Origin: Xiphophorus maculatus | Lineage: Eukaryota > Chordata > Actinopteri > Cyprinodontiformes > Poeciliidae | Length of the DNA: 64,000 bases | Assembly (NCBI RefSeq): GCF_002775205.1 | Contig: NC_036447.1 | Span: 15,420,501-15,484,500 of the forward strand | Reading direction: 5' to 3' | In this document: one piece after another, positions 27,319-39,437 of the stretch | How positions within the stretch are numbered: position 1 is the first letter of the stretch | Layout: each line of letters starts with the position of its first letter | Made by a program: the position numbers and the translations under genes | Notes under the pieces: generated by a model | Told to the model about the DNA's origin: nothing | Seen by the model: the letters and a program-made list of their open reading frames with translations, nothing else | The model's database searches: none

Positions 27319-30300
27319 TTTAAAAGAATGCGGAGGGGCTGTTGGTCTGACCCAATTTACTGACTAAGGTTTTCAACCTACAACATGGGCTAATGTGACA
27401 AACATCTAACATTAAGTCAATCAAAAACAATAAAACAATATTTAAAACAATTTAAAACAATAACTTCACTTAGTAAACATGTAACACTTAGGTGAATTTT
27501 TTTTTCTCCATTTTTTTAACCCTGTAGACCTAACAGGATAGAATGAGAATTGTATCTCTAACAGTCATTGAGCAAGAAGCCAGGTGGTCAGAGACCCACA
27601 GCTATGAGTCTATGCATTATCTCATAGTGTTTTAGAAGAGTCCATTGGCAAACAAATTAACTTTAAAGACAAAATTCATCATTACTCAGGACGTACTCTA
27701 TGTACATTCTGACTTTATGATCAGTTGGTAAAAGTATGAATGTAGAACTTTGTGGCTACAACTACCATCAACATAAATGAAACATGGTGTTATTATATTT
27801 AACGAGGGAATGAGGAGATCTATTGGCTTTCAAACCTGCGCAAAGCTTTGTCAACATAGTTCCACATAATCAGAGCTGTTTCTTATTGTTCTGGAACTGT
27901 TTTGACTAAAATCCTATTCTTCATAATGTAAGAGTTACTTTCAGGCCAGACGAGGCCAGTGTGCAATTCTGTTGCGTCTTCATGGTCACTGAAGTCTATT
28001 TTTGATCACTTAAATTTTCTAATCATTATGAAAACATTTCCTGAATAGTGTCTAATTGCCCAAATATTTATTGCTCTTGAGATAATATTAAACTCAAACA
28101 GATTGGTCTAATCAGTGACATGATAACATGTGGTTATGATGGTTGATATGCTGCTCAAAGACAGATTTATGGATCTGTACATTTGAGCAAAACAGCTAAA
28201 GGAGCACATTATGTAAGGTGCCTACATAACACCATGCATGTGCTTAGGAATGCCAAGAACACTTATAATAACCAAGCCTTTACAGCCAAAACAACAAACA
28301 TTACAACTAGTAGAAATCATTTAAAAGTCAGATTTAATTTAAAAAACGAAAGAACAGCAAATAATGTCAAACTCCCAAATCCTTTTTTAAGTAGGGGGGG
28401 GAGGGCAGAGGGAGAAAAGATCTCACAAAAATGCTTTTTATGTAATTAAATGCAGAGATCTACAGAGAGTGTATATATTAACATACAATGAAATATAGAG
28501 ACACTAATGTACCATAATTCAGGAAATAAATGAATAACTGAATAATTAAATGGAATCATTAATTCATGTAAATTGCAATTACAAAGTCATAAATCATGGA
28601 ATATGATTTTTAAAAAGTGTACTTTCAAAAAGTATAGATTTTATCTTCATTTAAATATTGAATCCAATGTTTTATTGTACCATGGTGTGTAACACATCGT
28701 GAATGTGCTTCTGAGTCAGAGGTTGGAACTAACACTGCAATCAAACTAACTAAACTACAATAAATTACACTTAGGTATCTTTAGATTATCCAGACAAACA
28801 AGGAATTTATTTATTTCTCCATGTATTACATCAAATTTAAGAAGGCATTTACTTCATTTACTTCAGTATTATTTGGGGTGGAAAGCCTTTAATATTTAAT
28901 ACTGCTTTTTGTTTCTTTTTTTTACTTATCTCTCTGTACTTGCTAGTCATGTTTGAGAGTCTTTAAACGTTTGAACATCTTGTAAAAAATCATAATTTTG
29001 CTTCAAACATCCTCAAAGCAAAGCAATCATTCTTTCCCTTGGTCATACTTGAACCAGAAATACTTGTATATATATTAAATCTGTCTCATCCTTCCATTTG
29101 TCATACAAACTGAAGAAGGTTCAGCTTTGTTTATATACATATGATGAATGTGAGTTTGTTTTAGCACATGCTGTTGGTATGTTTAGTCCCTGCAAACACT
29201 CACTAAAACTGATTTGAACAGAGACTGTAAACCTCATCACAAATCAAAGCTCAGCATGCACAGTTCGCAGAAGCTGTTTGTTTAGGTAACAAATCATATC
29301 TTGGTAAGTTGGTTGATTTGTTATAATCTTTAAACTTGATGTAATGTTTTGTAACAAACCTCTGGCATCTTTATGGAACAGCTGGCAGTTGGTTGAACTT
29401 GATTTTATCCAGGTATATCAGCGAAAAAGGGGCTAAATACAAATGCCTATCCCATTTATTTATTCATTTATTGTTACATTTAAAATACCTTTAAAAATAT
29501 TGCTCCTATACACAATGCAATTATTATTCTAAACATCAGCAATAACAGAACAGTGAGGCAATGGGAAGATAGCAGCTGACTTTAATGTGTTCAGTCTATT
29601 GTGGGATCAGTTCCAGCTCCTTTTTCCAGAAAATGGTACCAAACTAGTTTCTCCAAGAAATATTACTAAAACAAAATACTGCACCACTGACTTAAGACTG
29701 GCCTCTTTTTCGACTCAACTGGATTCATTTGAGAGGATAGCTAACATAACTAATAATTAGTTGTCAAATGCCTGACACTACATGAATTTGAGCATGTTCT
29801 CATTATTTATCACATATTACTATGCATTTTAAACTATTTATTATCCAAATTCAAGAGTTCTTAATTTATTTGAAGCAGAAACAAAACAAAAGAAAAGAAA
29901 AGCAATACACACAGCTCAAGAAGAGTTTCTTATTTTGATTTGAAGGAACAGTGGCACAACAAAATGAGAGCCACATTTGATACCAGATTCCAGTAAGCTG
30001 TCACAAAATATTCTCTTCTTCTTGTTTTACAGCACAAGATGTTATATTGCAATTTTAACACTCATCTAAAAATTTTTGTGATGCATTTACATTTTATATT
30101 GTACTATCCTTTATATTACTAGATAAGATAAATTAGGCTGTTTTTTATTTTTGTTATTATACCACTAATATTGTATAGATGTTCACATAATATATTGTTA
30201 GTATTATGTTGGTTTATGTTGTTTTACTTTATACGAAGAAGTAAATTGCAATGTGTGTAGGAAAACGAGTCAAACACTGCACGTCAATGACTACGCGATA

Positions 30301-30561
30301 GTTTGATGTCCTGGAAATATTTTTTTTTAAATAATGCCGTTATTATTTATAAAGGCAGGCCGCATTTTATTGCTCTTAAATCTATCACTTTCATTCCGAG
30401 GAGCATTGAATGCAACATCTATAGGAGGAGCCAAACTGAGCCAATAGAAAGATGCGTTCAAAGACACGTAGAGCAGTTCTGGGTTGTAGAAATATCAACT
30501 TCCTGTATTTGGATCTAAGGAGCTGAATATATATTTTTGCATTGTTAAAGTGACTTGAATC
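27319..30561. other. Intergenic stretch and ufsp2 upstream flank
   Basis: AT-rich DNA with no recognisable gene. ORF 28183-28449 has no family resemblance. The last roughly 250 bases before the ufsp2 ATG presumably hold its promoter and 5' UTR, but no TATA box or CpG-rich block is distinct. Confidence 0.45.
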
Positions 30562-33500
30562 ATGGTAAGTCTGATAAATTCGTCTTTGTAACCCTCTCTG
30601 TTTCTTTCTTTCCAGCTTCACTTTGTTTTTTCCTCCACCGTTTGCAGCGGGCAGAGACTCGTCAGCATTCAGTCTGTTGAAATTTGAGATACAACGTTTA
30701 TTTGTAGTTAATCCTCCGATTGTCCTGTGTTTTCTCAGGTACTTGCTGACTCTGAGTCGGCAGTCATTCTTCGGCTCAGAGGGCCGCTGGACCTGAAGTG
30801 TCTGCTGGACAGCATAGATGGTTTGTTCACTGGCAGGTTTTCAAATGGTGTCTGGTGTGGTTGAATATATCTGACTGACTCTTTTTTTTTTTTTTTTTCT
30901 TCCAGTGGTGCCAATGCAAAAAACAATCTCCAGAACATTTGAGGCACTTCGTTTGCAGGTAAAATCTGAGTCCTGTGTCCTGGCAGTCTGCAACAGTCCT
31001 GTCCTCATTTGGCCAAACAAAAGCGTTTTTGAAGAAATAACTCCAGATGCACCATGCGAAGACATATTTCAGTTCATACAGTAAGTAATGAATTTAACTT
31101 TTTATTGTAAATGGAACAACTGCTCAAATCAGTTTGTTGGAGCTTTTTACTCCTGCTTGGCATATTTTTGGATTTATCACAAAATGTGAAAAAGTTAATC
31201 TTATATTAAAATGCTAATATTTAAGAACTGTCAACAACCCAGCATAGAACAAATTGTGTATTTTATTCATAGAACCAGCTGAAAGAAACTTTCATTTAAT
31301 TTCTGTCGCAATGCAAGTTTAATTAAAGGGCAGGGGGCCTGAATGAGGTCATCAAACTGGTGCAAACTCAATTTAAAACACAATAGGGTGTTCATTTTTA
31401 TTTGTTTGGCTGTATTTGAATCATTTTTTAATGTCTTTTAGAACAGATGACCAAGAGACAAGTGGAAAGAGATCAACAAAAAAGAAAAACAAAAAAGGTG
31501 TTTCAGCAGTAGGTATATCCTATACTTTACACCAGTGGTTCTCAAATGGGGGTACGCGTACCCCTGGGGGTACGTGGAGGTACTGCAGGGGGTACGTGAA
31601 GCTTTTCAAAATATCTTTAAAAAATCAGTAGCCTCCTCATAATAAGTCTTGGGAAAAATTATTTTGTAAAAAGTTCGATAAAATATAAATGTGTGTTCAT
31701 ACACTGAATTTTATATTCAGTATTTACAGGGTATTTACAGCACTGTACCTCTTTTTTATTCCAAAAATGTTTTGCCCGTGTCAGGGGGTACTTGACTAAA
31801 ATTATATTTTTAAGGGGGTACATCACTGAAAAAAGTTTGAGAACCACTGCTTTACACTATATATTGTTATTTTTATTCCTATAAAAATAAACCCGCGAAT
31901 ACTATTTCTTCGCGGGGAAAGTCAGGTTGTGTCAGAAAGGGCATCCTGCATAAAACATTTGCCAAGTTCATGTGCATGCAGCTGTGGAGCTTGCAGAAAG
32001 GATAGCAAGTGTCATAGGACCAAAATCCTTAAGTATTAAATTTGTTGGAACATCAGCTATGATTTTTCCGTAGTATACACCGTGTTCCAAATTATTATGC
32101 AAATTGGATTTAAGTATCATAAAGATTTTAAAAAAATTGTTGTGCTATTAAATTTATAGATGGTATTGTGTGTCAGGGCTCTTTGTATCACTATAATTAA
32201 TTTCAGAGAGCTGGGTTGATTAGTTTGTCTGGTGAGCTCAATTAAAGGTAATCTACTTAGGAAGGATGTTCCACGTTATAAAGCAGGCCACAGGTTTCAA
32301 GAAATACGGGAAAGAGAAAGGATCTTTCTGCTGATGAAAATCATCAGATAGTGTAGTGTTGCATGACAAGGCATGAAAACATTAGATATTTAACGAAAAC
32401 TGAAGCGTTATCGTACTGTGAAGAGATTTGTGACTGATTCAGAACAAAGATGGGTTTCCACAGATAAAGGCATAATGAGGAAGATTTCTGTTAGACAAAT
32501 TAATTGGATTAAGAGAGCAGCTGTTAAAATGCCCTTATAAAGCAGCAAACAGTTATTTGAAGCTGCTGGTGCCTCTGGAACCTCAAGGTGGAGGATCCTC
32601 CAGAGGCTTGCGGTGCATGAACCTACTATTCGGCCACCCCTAACCAGAGCTCACAAGCAGAAACGGTCGCAGTGGGCCCAGCCGTACATGAAGATTAATT
32701 TTCAAACAGACTTGTTCACTCATGTCTGCTGTGCAACCCTGGATGGTCAGATGGACGCAGTAGTGGAATGGTGCTGGATGGCCACCACTTCCCAACACGG
32801 CTGTGACATCAGCAAGGAGGTGGTGGAGTCATTTTTTGGGCCAAAATCATGGGGAGAGAATCATTGGTCGGAGGTCCTGAAGGTGTAAAAATGACCTCAG
32901 CAAAGTATATGGACTTTCTGACTGATCACTTTCTTTCATGGTTCAAAATGAAGAGCCTTACCTTCCGTACCAAAATCATCTTCATGCATGACAATGCACC
33001 ATCTCATGTTGCAAGGAATACCACTGTTTCATTGGCTGCTATGGGCATAAAAGGGGAGAAACTCTTGGTGTGGTCACCATCCTCCTCTGACCTCAACCCT
33101 ATTGAGAACCTTTGGAGTTTCCTCAAGCAGAAGATCTGAATGCAGTTCATATAAAAACAGCAGCTCTGGGAAGGTATTCTGACATCCTGCAAAGAAATTC
33201 AAGCAGAAACTTTCCACAAACTCAGAAGTTCAATGGATGTAAGAATTGTGCAGGTGATATGAAAGAAGGTCCTATGTTAACATGTAACTCAGTCTGTTAA
33301 GATGTTTTTGATTGAAATAGCTTTTGATTTTAGTTCATGTGACCACTTAATGCTGCACATTCAAAGAATGACCGTTTGCAGTTCTTTATAATCCATAAAA
33401 TGTTTAGAAAATCTGCTGTGCATAATAATTTAGAACAGAGCATTTTGAGTTTTTTATTTTTGAAAAAAATATACTGTTCTCATGGGGAGCTTTGTTCAGT

Positions 33501-36500
33501 AAAATTTTATTTATACTGTAATAGTTCATGACTTGAAAATTATACTGACCATCATTTGCTTTGACCATTTTAGAAAATCTGAGAAAATATCACTTGCATA
33601 ATAATTTGGAACACAGTGTAAAGTGCCTAGCAAGAGTATTCATGCCTCTTTTTAGATTAGGGATACCAGAGTAAACAAGGGCTGAATATAAACATTTGCC
33701 ACAATTGTATAACTTCACTAGTTAAAAAAAATGATAAAAGACTGTAAATGTATGGTTTAAAAAAAAAAAAATTATCATCACTTAACCTAAAGCTAATTAC
33801 CTCAGTCAGTTCTCTAACTTGTTAATTTAAAGATAACATAAAAATAGAAACCATGCTTTTTTAAAAATCATATCTGTGGACTGAGGTCCCCCTAGAAGAA
33901 AGCTTTTTACTCTGCCGTCTGGCAGCAGCAGATATTTTCCATACCAGCCAACTTTTTACACCTGATAATACTGGAAACTGGAATGTTAATTAAACTGCTT
34001 CCAAGGTGATTCATCTCATTGACACAGATTATTTACTTTACTGGATTAGCAGTCCATGTGTAAGGGAGGATGAACGTGTATCATCCATGTTTTATATTTG
34101 TTCATAGTAACACACACAACAAAAGCAGGATTTGCTTTCTGATAAACAGATATTTAAGTAATACATAGCTTAGTCCCTGACCAAATTCATGTGTTATGTG
34201 GACAATTAAAAAAAACATTCCATATTATTGCCTGGATAAAAGGAATCAGACTGTAGCTGCAGGTATTGAGTCCAAAGTTTTCCCACGTAAACTCTGGTTT
34301 TAACTAAATGTCAAGAAAAATCAATATTGGAGTGTCCAGAACATCATTAATACCAGTCAGTATTCCAATATTATAACCTCGTGTATTTACTTAGTAAAGT
34401 ATCAGGTTGTGACTCAGTTCTATCAAATGTCCATTTGTAAATGACTTGTACCTTTGTTGGGGACAACAATTCCTGATCTGGACCTCCCTAGACGGTATCT
34501 GTATCACAGCTGAAGATCAGGTTTTCAAATGTTGCTTTGCTTACACAAAACACACTTATTTTATTCATGTAGATAGAACCAGAACTGCTGAATAATTAAA
34601 GTATGTTCTTTAGAGTGTCATAAACCTCTCCTTGATGATGGAGGCCACAAAGCCAGGTCCTGTCTCAGCTCCAATCCTCACTAGAACGGCCCATAAATCT
34701 CACCTTCTGTGTGCAACTCTTCCAATGGACTGTGCCATATGGAGCAGCTGCAGCGACACCATCAAAGAGTATGTCTTATCTTGAACACATTTGATTTCAT
34801 GATCAAAATCTGTAAAACTGGTACATATATGGATTTGCCACTGATTCAACAATAGATGGTAATTGCTTTGACAAAAGCTTTATCTCACAATGAGGGATGT
34901 CTTCTTATTGGACCATGCAGCGGATGTGAACAACTGATGAAGGCATTGACTCGCCAGCTGTTTGAGATGGAGAAGGTGATTCTGCAGTGTATGAAGGGGA
35001 CAACGCTGCTTGTCCCAGAGCCCCTTCATTTTCTCCTTCCAGAGCCAAATGGACTGGTGACGGTGGTATTGCCAAGCGGAGTACCGGATAAAGAACTGGA
35101 AGCACAGCGGCGGGTAATCACATTGATTTTTGCTCTTTTTTTTATTTGTTTTGTTTGTTTTTTTAATTATGTACCTTAAGATGTTTCAGTTAGAATCTTC
35201 ACTGCCCTAAAAGCTAAAGTCTGATTGAATAGCAAATTATAACAATTGTTTCTCATTGTTTTTGCACAAAGCAGGAGTTGCATGGACAGTTTGAACTGCC
35301 AGATAACAGGCCTTTCTTCAGAAGAGCAAACACTTACCACTTCCCCAATGAGCCCTACAAAGATGGTTATCTCAGAAACCCTCACACAGTTCTCACACAC
35401 CCCACCCTTGATAACGGGAAGGTAAATTTACAGCGTCTATAATATTTACTTATTTATTTTTTCTTGTAACTTTTACAATTTTGACACTGTAATAAATGAA
35501 AACTCAAACGAAGGTTAAATATTTTGTGCTTTGTCTTATCTTAAGGTATACCTGGTCCAGGGAATTTACAGCTACCACCACTATATGCAGGACCACATGG
35601 ATGACAATGGCTGGGGCTGTGCCTATCGCTCCCTGCAGACCATCTGCTCCTGGTTCCAGCAGCAGGGTTATGTGGAGCGCGGCGTGCCCAGCCACAAAGA
35701 GATCCAGCAGGTAAAGCCCATTCATAGACGTGATTCCAGTTTAAGCAAAATATCATCATATATGCAATATTTCTATGAAGGGCTTTTTTTCCCAAGTGCA
35801 TCATGTCAGAAGGTGAAAAATATTTCAGAAAAAGTGTAAAAGAAAACAATGCATGCCCTAGGTGACCGAAAATATCGTAAAGTGGTGTTACAAGTGGAAC
35901 GCCAAAGTTTCAGAAAAAACATTTTTTAAATGTAGGACTCGAGGGCCTGGGGCGCCTGAAACTTTTAGGACGCCGGCCCTCAAGAGCTGGAGTTGAAGAT
36001 CCCTGGTCCAAAGCTTGGATGTGACATACAGCAGCCTGAAGCTCTATCAAACCACCACCATACTTTATCTGGGGTCCTTGTTTTACAGGCTTTGGTGGAA
36101 GTTGGAGACAAGCAGGCATCCTTCGTGGGGTCCCGTCAGTGGATTGGATCCATTGAGGTTCAGGCTGTTTTAAACCATCTGCTTGGAGTCACGTCCAAAA
36201 TCATGTTTGTGAGGTGAGGTGGCATTCCTTGACAACCCCCAAGGAATTTATTTTGTTGATGAATTTGACATAACTTTGTCATCTGTAGTCAAGGTTCTGA
36301 GTTGGCATCCAAGGGAAGAGAACTGGCTAATCACTTTATGACTGAAGGGACTCCTGTCATGATTGGTGAGCTGATATTCCAGCCTAAGATTAGCATGAAC
36401 CTGTAAATACTGTTTCTTTTCAGACATCCTGAAATATATGACAATTATTATTGTTTTTTTTCCTGTTGAAAAAAGACACAATATTAAAGACATAATATGC

Positions 36501-36882
36501 TGTTAAAACTAGTTAGAAAACATAGCTAGTTAGAATTTACTAATGGTATCTTTTTTTGTTGTTGTTTTAAAGGTGGGGGAGTTTTGGCTCACACTATCTT
36601 GGGCATAGCTTGGAGTGAGACCACTGGTGAAATCCGCTATCTTATCCTAGATCCACATTACACTGGAGCAGAGGACCTTCCCGTTATCACAGAGAAGGTA
36701 GCAGCTACAGAAAGCCACCATTTCAGATATATCTGTGAACTGAATAACATTTCATATGCAAGTCGTGATCTTAACGTGAATGTTGACTTCCACAGGGCTG
36801 GTGTGGCTGGAAAGGACCAGACTTTTGGGATCAAACTGCATATTACAACCTCTGTTTGCCCCAGAGGCCGAGAGTGATTTGA
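30562..36882 (+). CDS. ufsp2: Ufm1-specific protease 2
   Basis: Cysteine protease that matures the ubiquitin-like modifier UFM1 and removes it from targets at the ER. Coding exons: 30562-30564 (ATG alone), 30739-30820, 30906-31080, 31442-31497 or -31499, 34614-34768, 34921-35113, 35275-35421, 35546-35710, 36089-36213, 36289-36365, 36573-36697 and 36796-36882. With the longer exon 4 the product is 463 residues (human: 469). Catalytic Cys is about residue 296 ([14 protein letters not shown]) and the Asp-x-His pair about 420/422 ([12 protein letters not shown]), 124 residues from Cys to Asp, as I recall for mouse UFSP2. Exons 5-12 join in phase; exon 4 to exon 5 does not with the obvious donor (see findings). 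The N-terminal half is more diverged and Lys-rich at exon 4. Poly(A) signals: ATTAAA at 37040, AATAAA at 37397. Confidence 0.93.
31525..31857. mobile_element. hAT-type MITE with perfect 8-bp target duplication
   Basis: The element occupies 31533-31849 (317 bp) and is flanked by the direct repeat CTTTACAC at 31525-31532 and 31850-31857. Its termini are the inverted CAGTGGTTCTCAAA and TTTGAGAACCACTG. The interior is rich in GGGGGTAC motifs. The 8-bp duplication and CAGTG-type ends mark a hAT element, and the perfect duplication suggests a fairly young insertion. It sits in ufsp2 intron 4, 27-35 bp past the exon 4 donor. Confidence 0.9.
32078..33618 (+). mobile_element. Full-length Tc1/mariner transposon, DD37E type
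   Basis: The termini CACCGTGTTCCAAATTATTA and its inverted counterpart ending in CATAATAATTTGGAACACAGTG are flanked by TA dinucleotides (32076-32077 and 33619-33620), the usual Tc1/mariner target. The 1541-bp length is near complete. The interior encodes a broken transposase on the plus strand. The spacing between the second catalytic Asp (MHDNAPSH) and Glu (LNPIENLW) is 37 residues, not the 34 of classic Tc1. It lies in ufsp2 intron 4. Confidence 0.88.
32613..33139 (+). pseudogene. Broken Tc1/mariner transposase
   Basis: Two overlapping open segments, 32613-32888 and 32849-33139, in different frames carry successive parts of one transposase: HTH-linked and first catalytic region, then the region with MHDNAPSH and LNPIENLW. 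A frameshift near 32750-32880 separates them. In the segment where this family normally has the first catalytic Asp (after LFT) the residue is His, so the enzyme would be inactive even without the frameshift. Upstream coding sequence (about 32330-32610) is also interrupted. It is a non-functional remnant. Confidence 0.8.
33613..33760 (-). mobile_element. Tc1-like terminal fragment next to the DD37E element
   Basis: AAGTGCCTAGCAAGAGTATT followed by GCCTCTTTTTAGATTAGGGA and CAGAGTAAACAAGGGCTGAA matches the end of the Tc1-like family seen at 1688. It directly abuts the right end of the larger transposon, so one element inserted beside or within the other. Confidence 0.55.
35930..36010. mobile_element. 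hAT MITE remnant in ufsp2 intron 8
   Basis: AGGACTCGAGGGCCTGG and the inverted GGCCCTCAAGAGCTGGAGTT resemble the ends of the same MITE type as at 27092, with nearly all of the middle missing. Confidence 0.4.
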
Positions 36883-37919
36883 GCAAATGGACAAATCAAA
36901 TTTGAGATGTAACAGTATGGACTGTTTATTTAAATAATTTTGGCTGAGCTGGTAATCGCATAGCCAGAAAGAAATGTTAATATTTTGTCTATTCCAAAGA
37001 ATTTCCTCATTCTTTAAAAATATTGTTTTGCTCACTTTAATTAAAAACTTTAGAAAAAAAAAGGATTTTCACTTTGCCTTGTTTGTATGTCTCATTGTCT
37101 CCAGTAAGTCGGAGGTATGATCCTGTTTGTCTACAAAAATTTCTCTCAATCCATCCCTATTTCTAAACTGGCATATAAAGGTTTTATGAGTAGTCAGGTT
37201 TATAGAACAGAGTGGCCCAGTACGATTGTCCTAGGACGTCAGTATCCCATGAGGGTATCACTTATGTGTTTAACTATGTAGTAAATAGTAAAACCATGAC
37301 AAATTGTAATTTCAGGGGACGTGCCTTCAGATAATCCCCTGTCTTGTTAAAGGAGATGTTCTTGATGCTGTTAAGCAGAATAGATTCCCAAGCAAAAATA
37401 AACAAAAAAACCCACCTGTGTTTTGTATCCTACGTTAGTATTCATATTTGTCCAAAGTCTTTTACAGCAAAGATGCTTATCTCCTGGAGTTTTATTTTGA
37501 ATTTATTTGCTTGAGCAGTTTAATGTGTAAACATACAGTGTCTTTAATGGTATAACATAAAGCTATTTACATTGTAGATTCTCAAAATTTTTTAAAGGAG
37601 GTTCTGAATAAATATTTGCTAGTTTGTGGTGTTTGAATTAAATCAACATACACATTAACAACGAGTAGTTAATAAATGTAATATCATCAGTAAAGATATT
37701 TCCATTGGCAATACTTTGGCCTATATAAAAATATCCATATTTGCCCATTTATTTAAAAAAAAATCATTCGCATTCGTTTAAGACTGTATATATATTGTTT
37801 TACCTGGACAGGTAATTTAAATAATCTCGTGACAGGTTTTTAACAAAAAGCCCAAATAAAAACTGCGGTTTTTATTTTTCATTTAGGCTTTTTTTTGTGT
37901 GTAAAATACTATAAAACAA
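36883..37919. other. ufsp2 3' UTR and intergenic DNA
   Basis: Follows the ufsp2 stop. It has ATTAAA at 37040 and AATAAA at 37397 as candidate poly(A) signals. Nothing else is recognised. Confidence 0.5.
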
Positions 37920-38020
37920 CTGCGACAGACTAGCGACCTGTCTCTCGCCCGGAACGTTAGCTGGAGATAGGCGCCAAGTACACTAAGGGACAAAGGTGTA
38001 CAGAAAACGGATGGATGGAC
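37920..38020 (+). mobile_element. LINE 3' tail fragment
   Basis: GCGACAGACTAGCGACCTGT, then CGCCCGGAACGTTAGCTGGA, ending in GGATGGATGGA, is the familiar 3' end of fish L2-type LINEs, with its short tetranucleotide tail. It lies just upstream of the cfap97 promoter region. Confidence 0.65.
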
Positions 38021-38029
38021 TATAAAACA

Positions 38030-38245
38030 ATCTCGTGTCTACCCAAACCCCAGTCTCCCATTCACTGTGTAACCGTTACCAGGAAATGACGTCACCTAGC
38101 TACTAGCAGCGTCGTCTGTTTGTGCGCACTGGCGACCTGGCGTAGTTTCCGGTGGTTTTAGTATTTGTCAAGCGAAATGGGTAGAGTAGGACGCCTGATC
38201 TGTATACAACAGAAACGTTAAAACCTGTGCGCCGCAGTTCGACAG
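38030..38245 (+). promoter_or_regulatory. Likely cfap97 promoter and noncoding exon 1
   Basis: A locally GC- and CpG-richer block (for example CTAGCAGCGTCGTCTGTTTG and GTGCGCCGCAGTTCGACAG) ends at a good splice donor, CAG|GTAAGA, at 38246. The first coding exon of cfap97 starts with an acceptor at 39414, so a noncoding exon ending at 38245 fits. No TATA box is seen. The transcription start is not determined. Confidence 0.5.
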
Positions 38246-38589
38246 GTAAGACGCTACTTTGTTTTTTAGCTAAAGTAAACATCGTTGAGTTACCTACTAT
38301 GGCCATGTCTGCCAACTGCTATATGTTTTAAGATGTTCAGATGTAGATTTTAGCTTTATCCCATGTAAAACTTTAAAATGTAAGTTACCTCTTGCAGTGG
38401 GTGTTGTAATCAGTGTCTGACATCTAGAAGCGCTAAATAACTTTATGTTAACATTTTAGTTTTATTAAGTCGTGTCAACTTTTTTGAAGCGTTTCTGCCG
38501 AACCTTGGTCTACAGGTTACATTATCCTAAATTTGAACAAGAGCAGTTTGTTACCAATATGGATAGAGTTTTACTTTAGCCATCACTTT

Positions 38590-39210
38590 GAATCGCATTT
38601 ACCAGGATGGCTCAGTCCATCACCAAATTCTACAGTCATGATCAAAACCTTTGAGGCTGACAGAAATCAGTGTTTTAACACCAACTTTATATCACCACAG
38701 TTTTGTTACTGTGCTTTTGTAGGTTGCCATAAAGAGGGGTCAGCTAGGTTGTGGATAAATCAACTGAAATGAAAAAGAGAGGGGGGTGTTTCCCCTGCAT
38801 TTTAGCTCTGCCACAATATGGCTTGTAAAAAAATCAGAGCACAGTTTTGATAAGGACTGGGCAGCTGCTATCACTCTACTATTCACATTCAGCTAGAAGA
38901 GCAGAACGGTTTGCTTGTTAAAATGCCTGAGACTATTCTTTTCTCATGGTTACCTCCAAGGACAAATGCTTTCATCATCATTTTGCATAACGTGGCTTCA
39001 GAGGCAAGACAGAGGTTGGTAATGGTATTGCACTCAACAATTTATTGAATCATCCAGAACATTAAGGAGAGAGAGACTCAGTTGTTGGGCTACAAGGTCC
39101 CCAAGAAAGTACTGCAGGTACCAGGATTCAGCAAAGGGATTGGATCTCTAAAGATTAACATTGTGGCAAAGTTGTTTCAATTGACCTGCCTCTATCCAAA
39201 GAGAATACTT
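38590..39210 (+). mobile_element. Decayed DNA transposon, Tc1/mariner-like
   Basis: Blocks such as CCTCCAAGGACAAATGCTTT, GGCAAGACAGAGGTTGGTAA and CACTCAACAATTTATTGAAT occur in the order seen in a fish Tc1-type element. Frames are broken and the ends are not clear. It sits in the first intron of cfap97. Confidence 0.45.
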
Positions 39211-39437
39211 CAAAAATGGTTTCCTCTTTTTTAAATATGGTTTTTATTTAATCACATACATACTACTTTTGTGGTAGTAGCTAGCAAACACATGAGGGGA
39301 AGGCAACACTTTCTAAATGTGTTGAAGTGTCATGCAAAGTTACTTAATCTGTTTCACATAAAAAAAAAAACTATTCCAACTTCAAATTAACATTGTGCTC
39401 ACAATAACCTGCAGGTTCTGTCTTGGGGAAGGCTGCC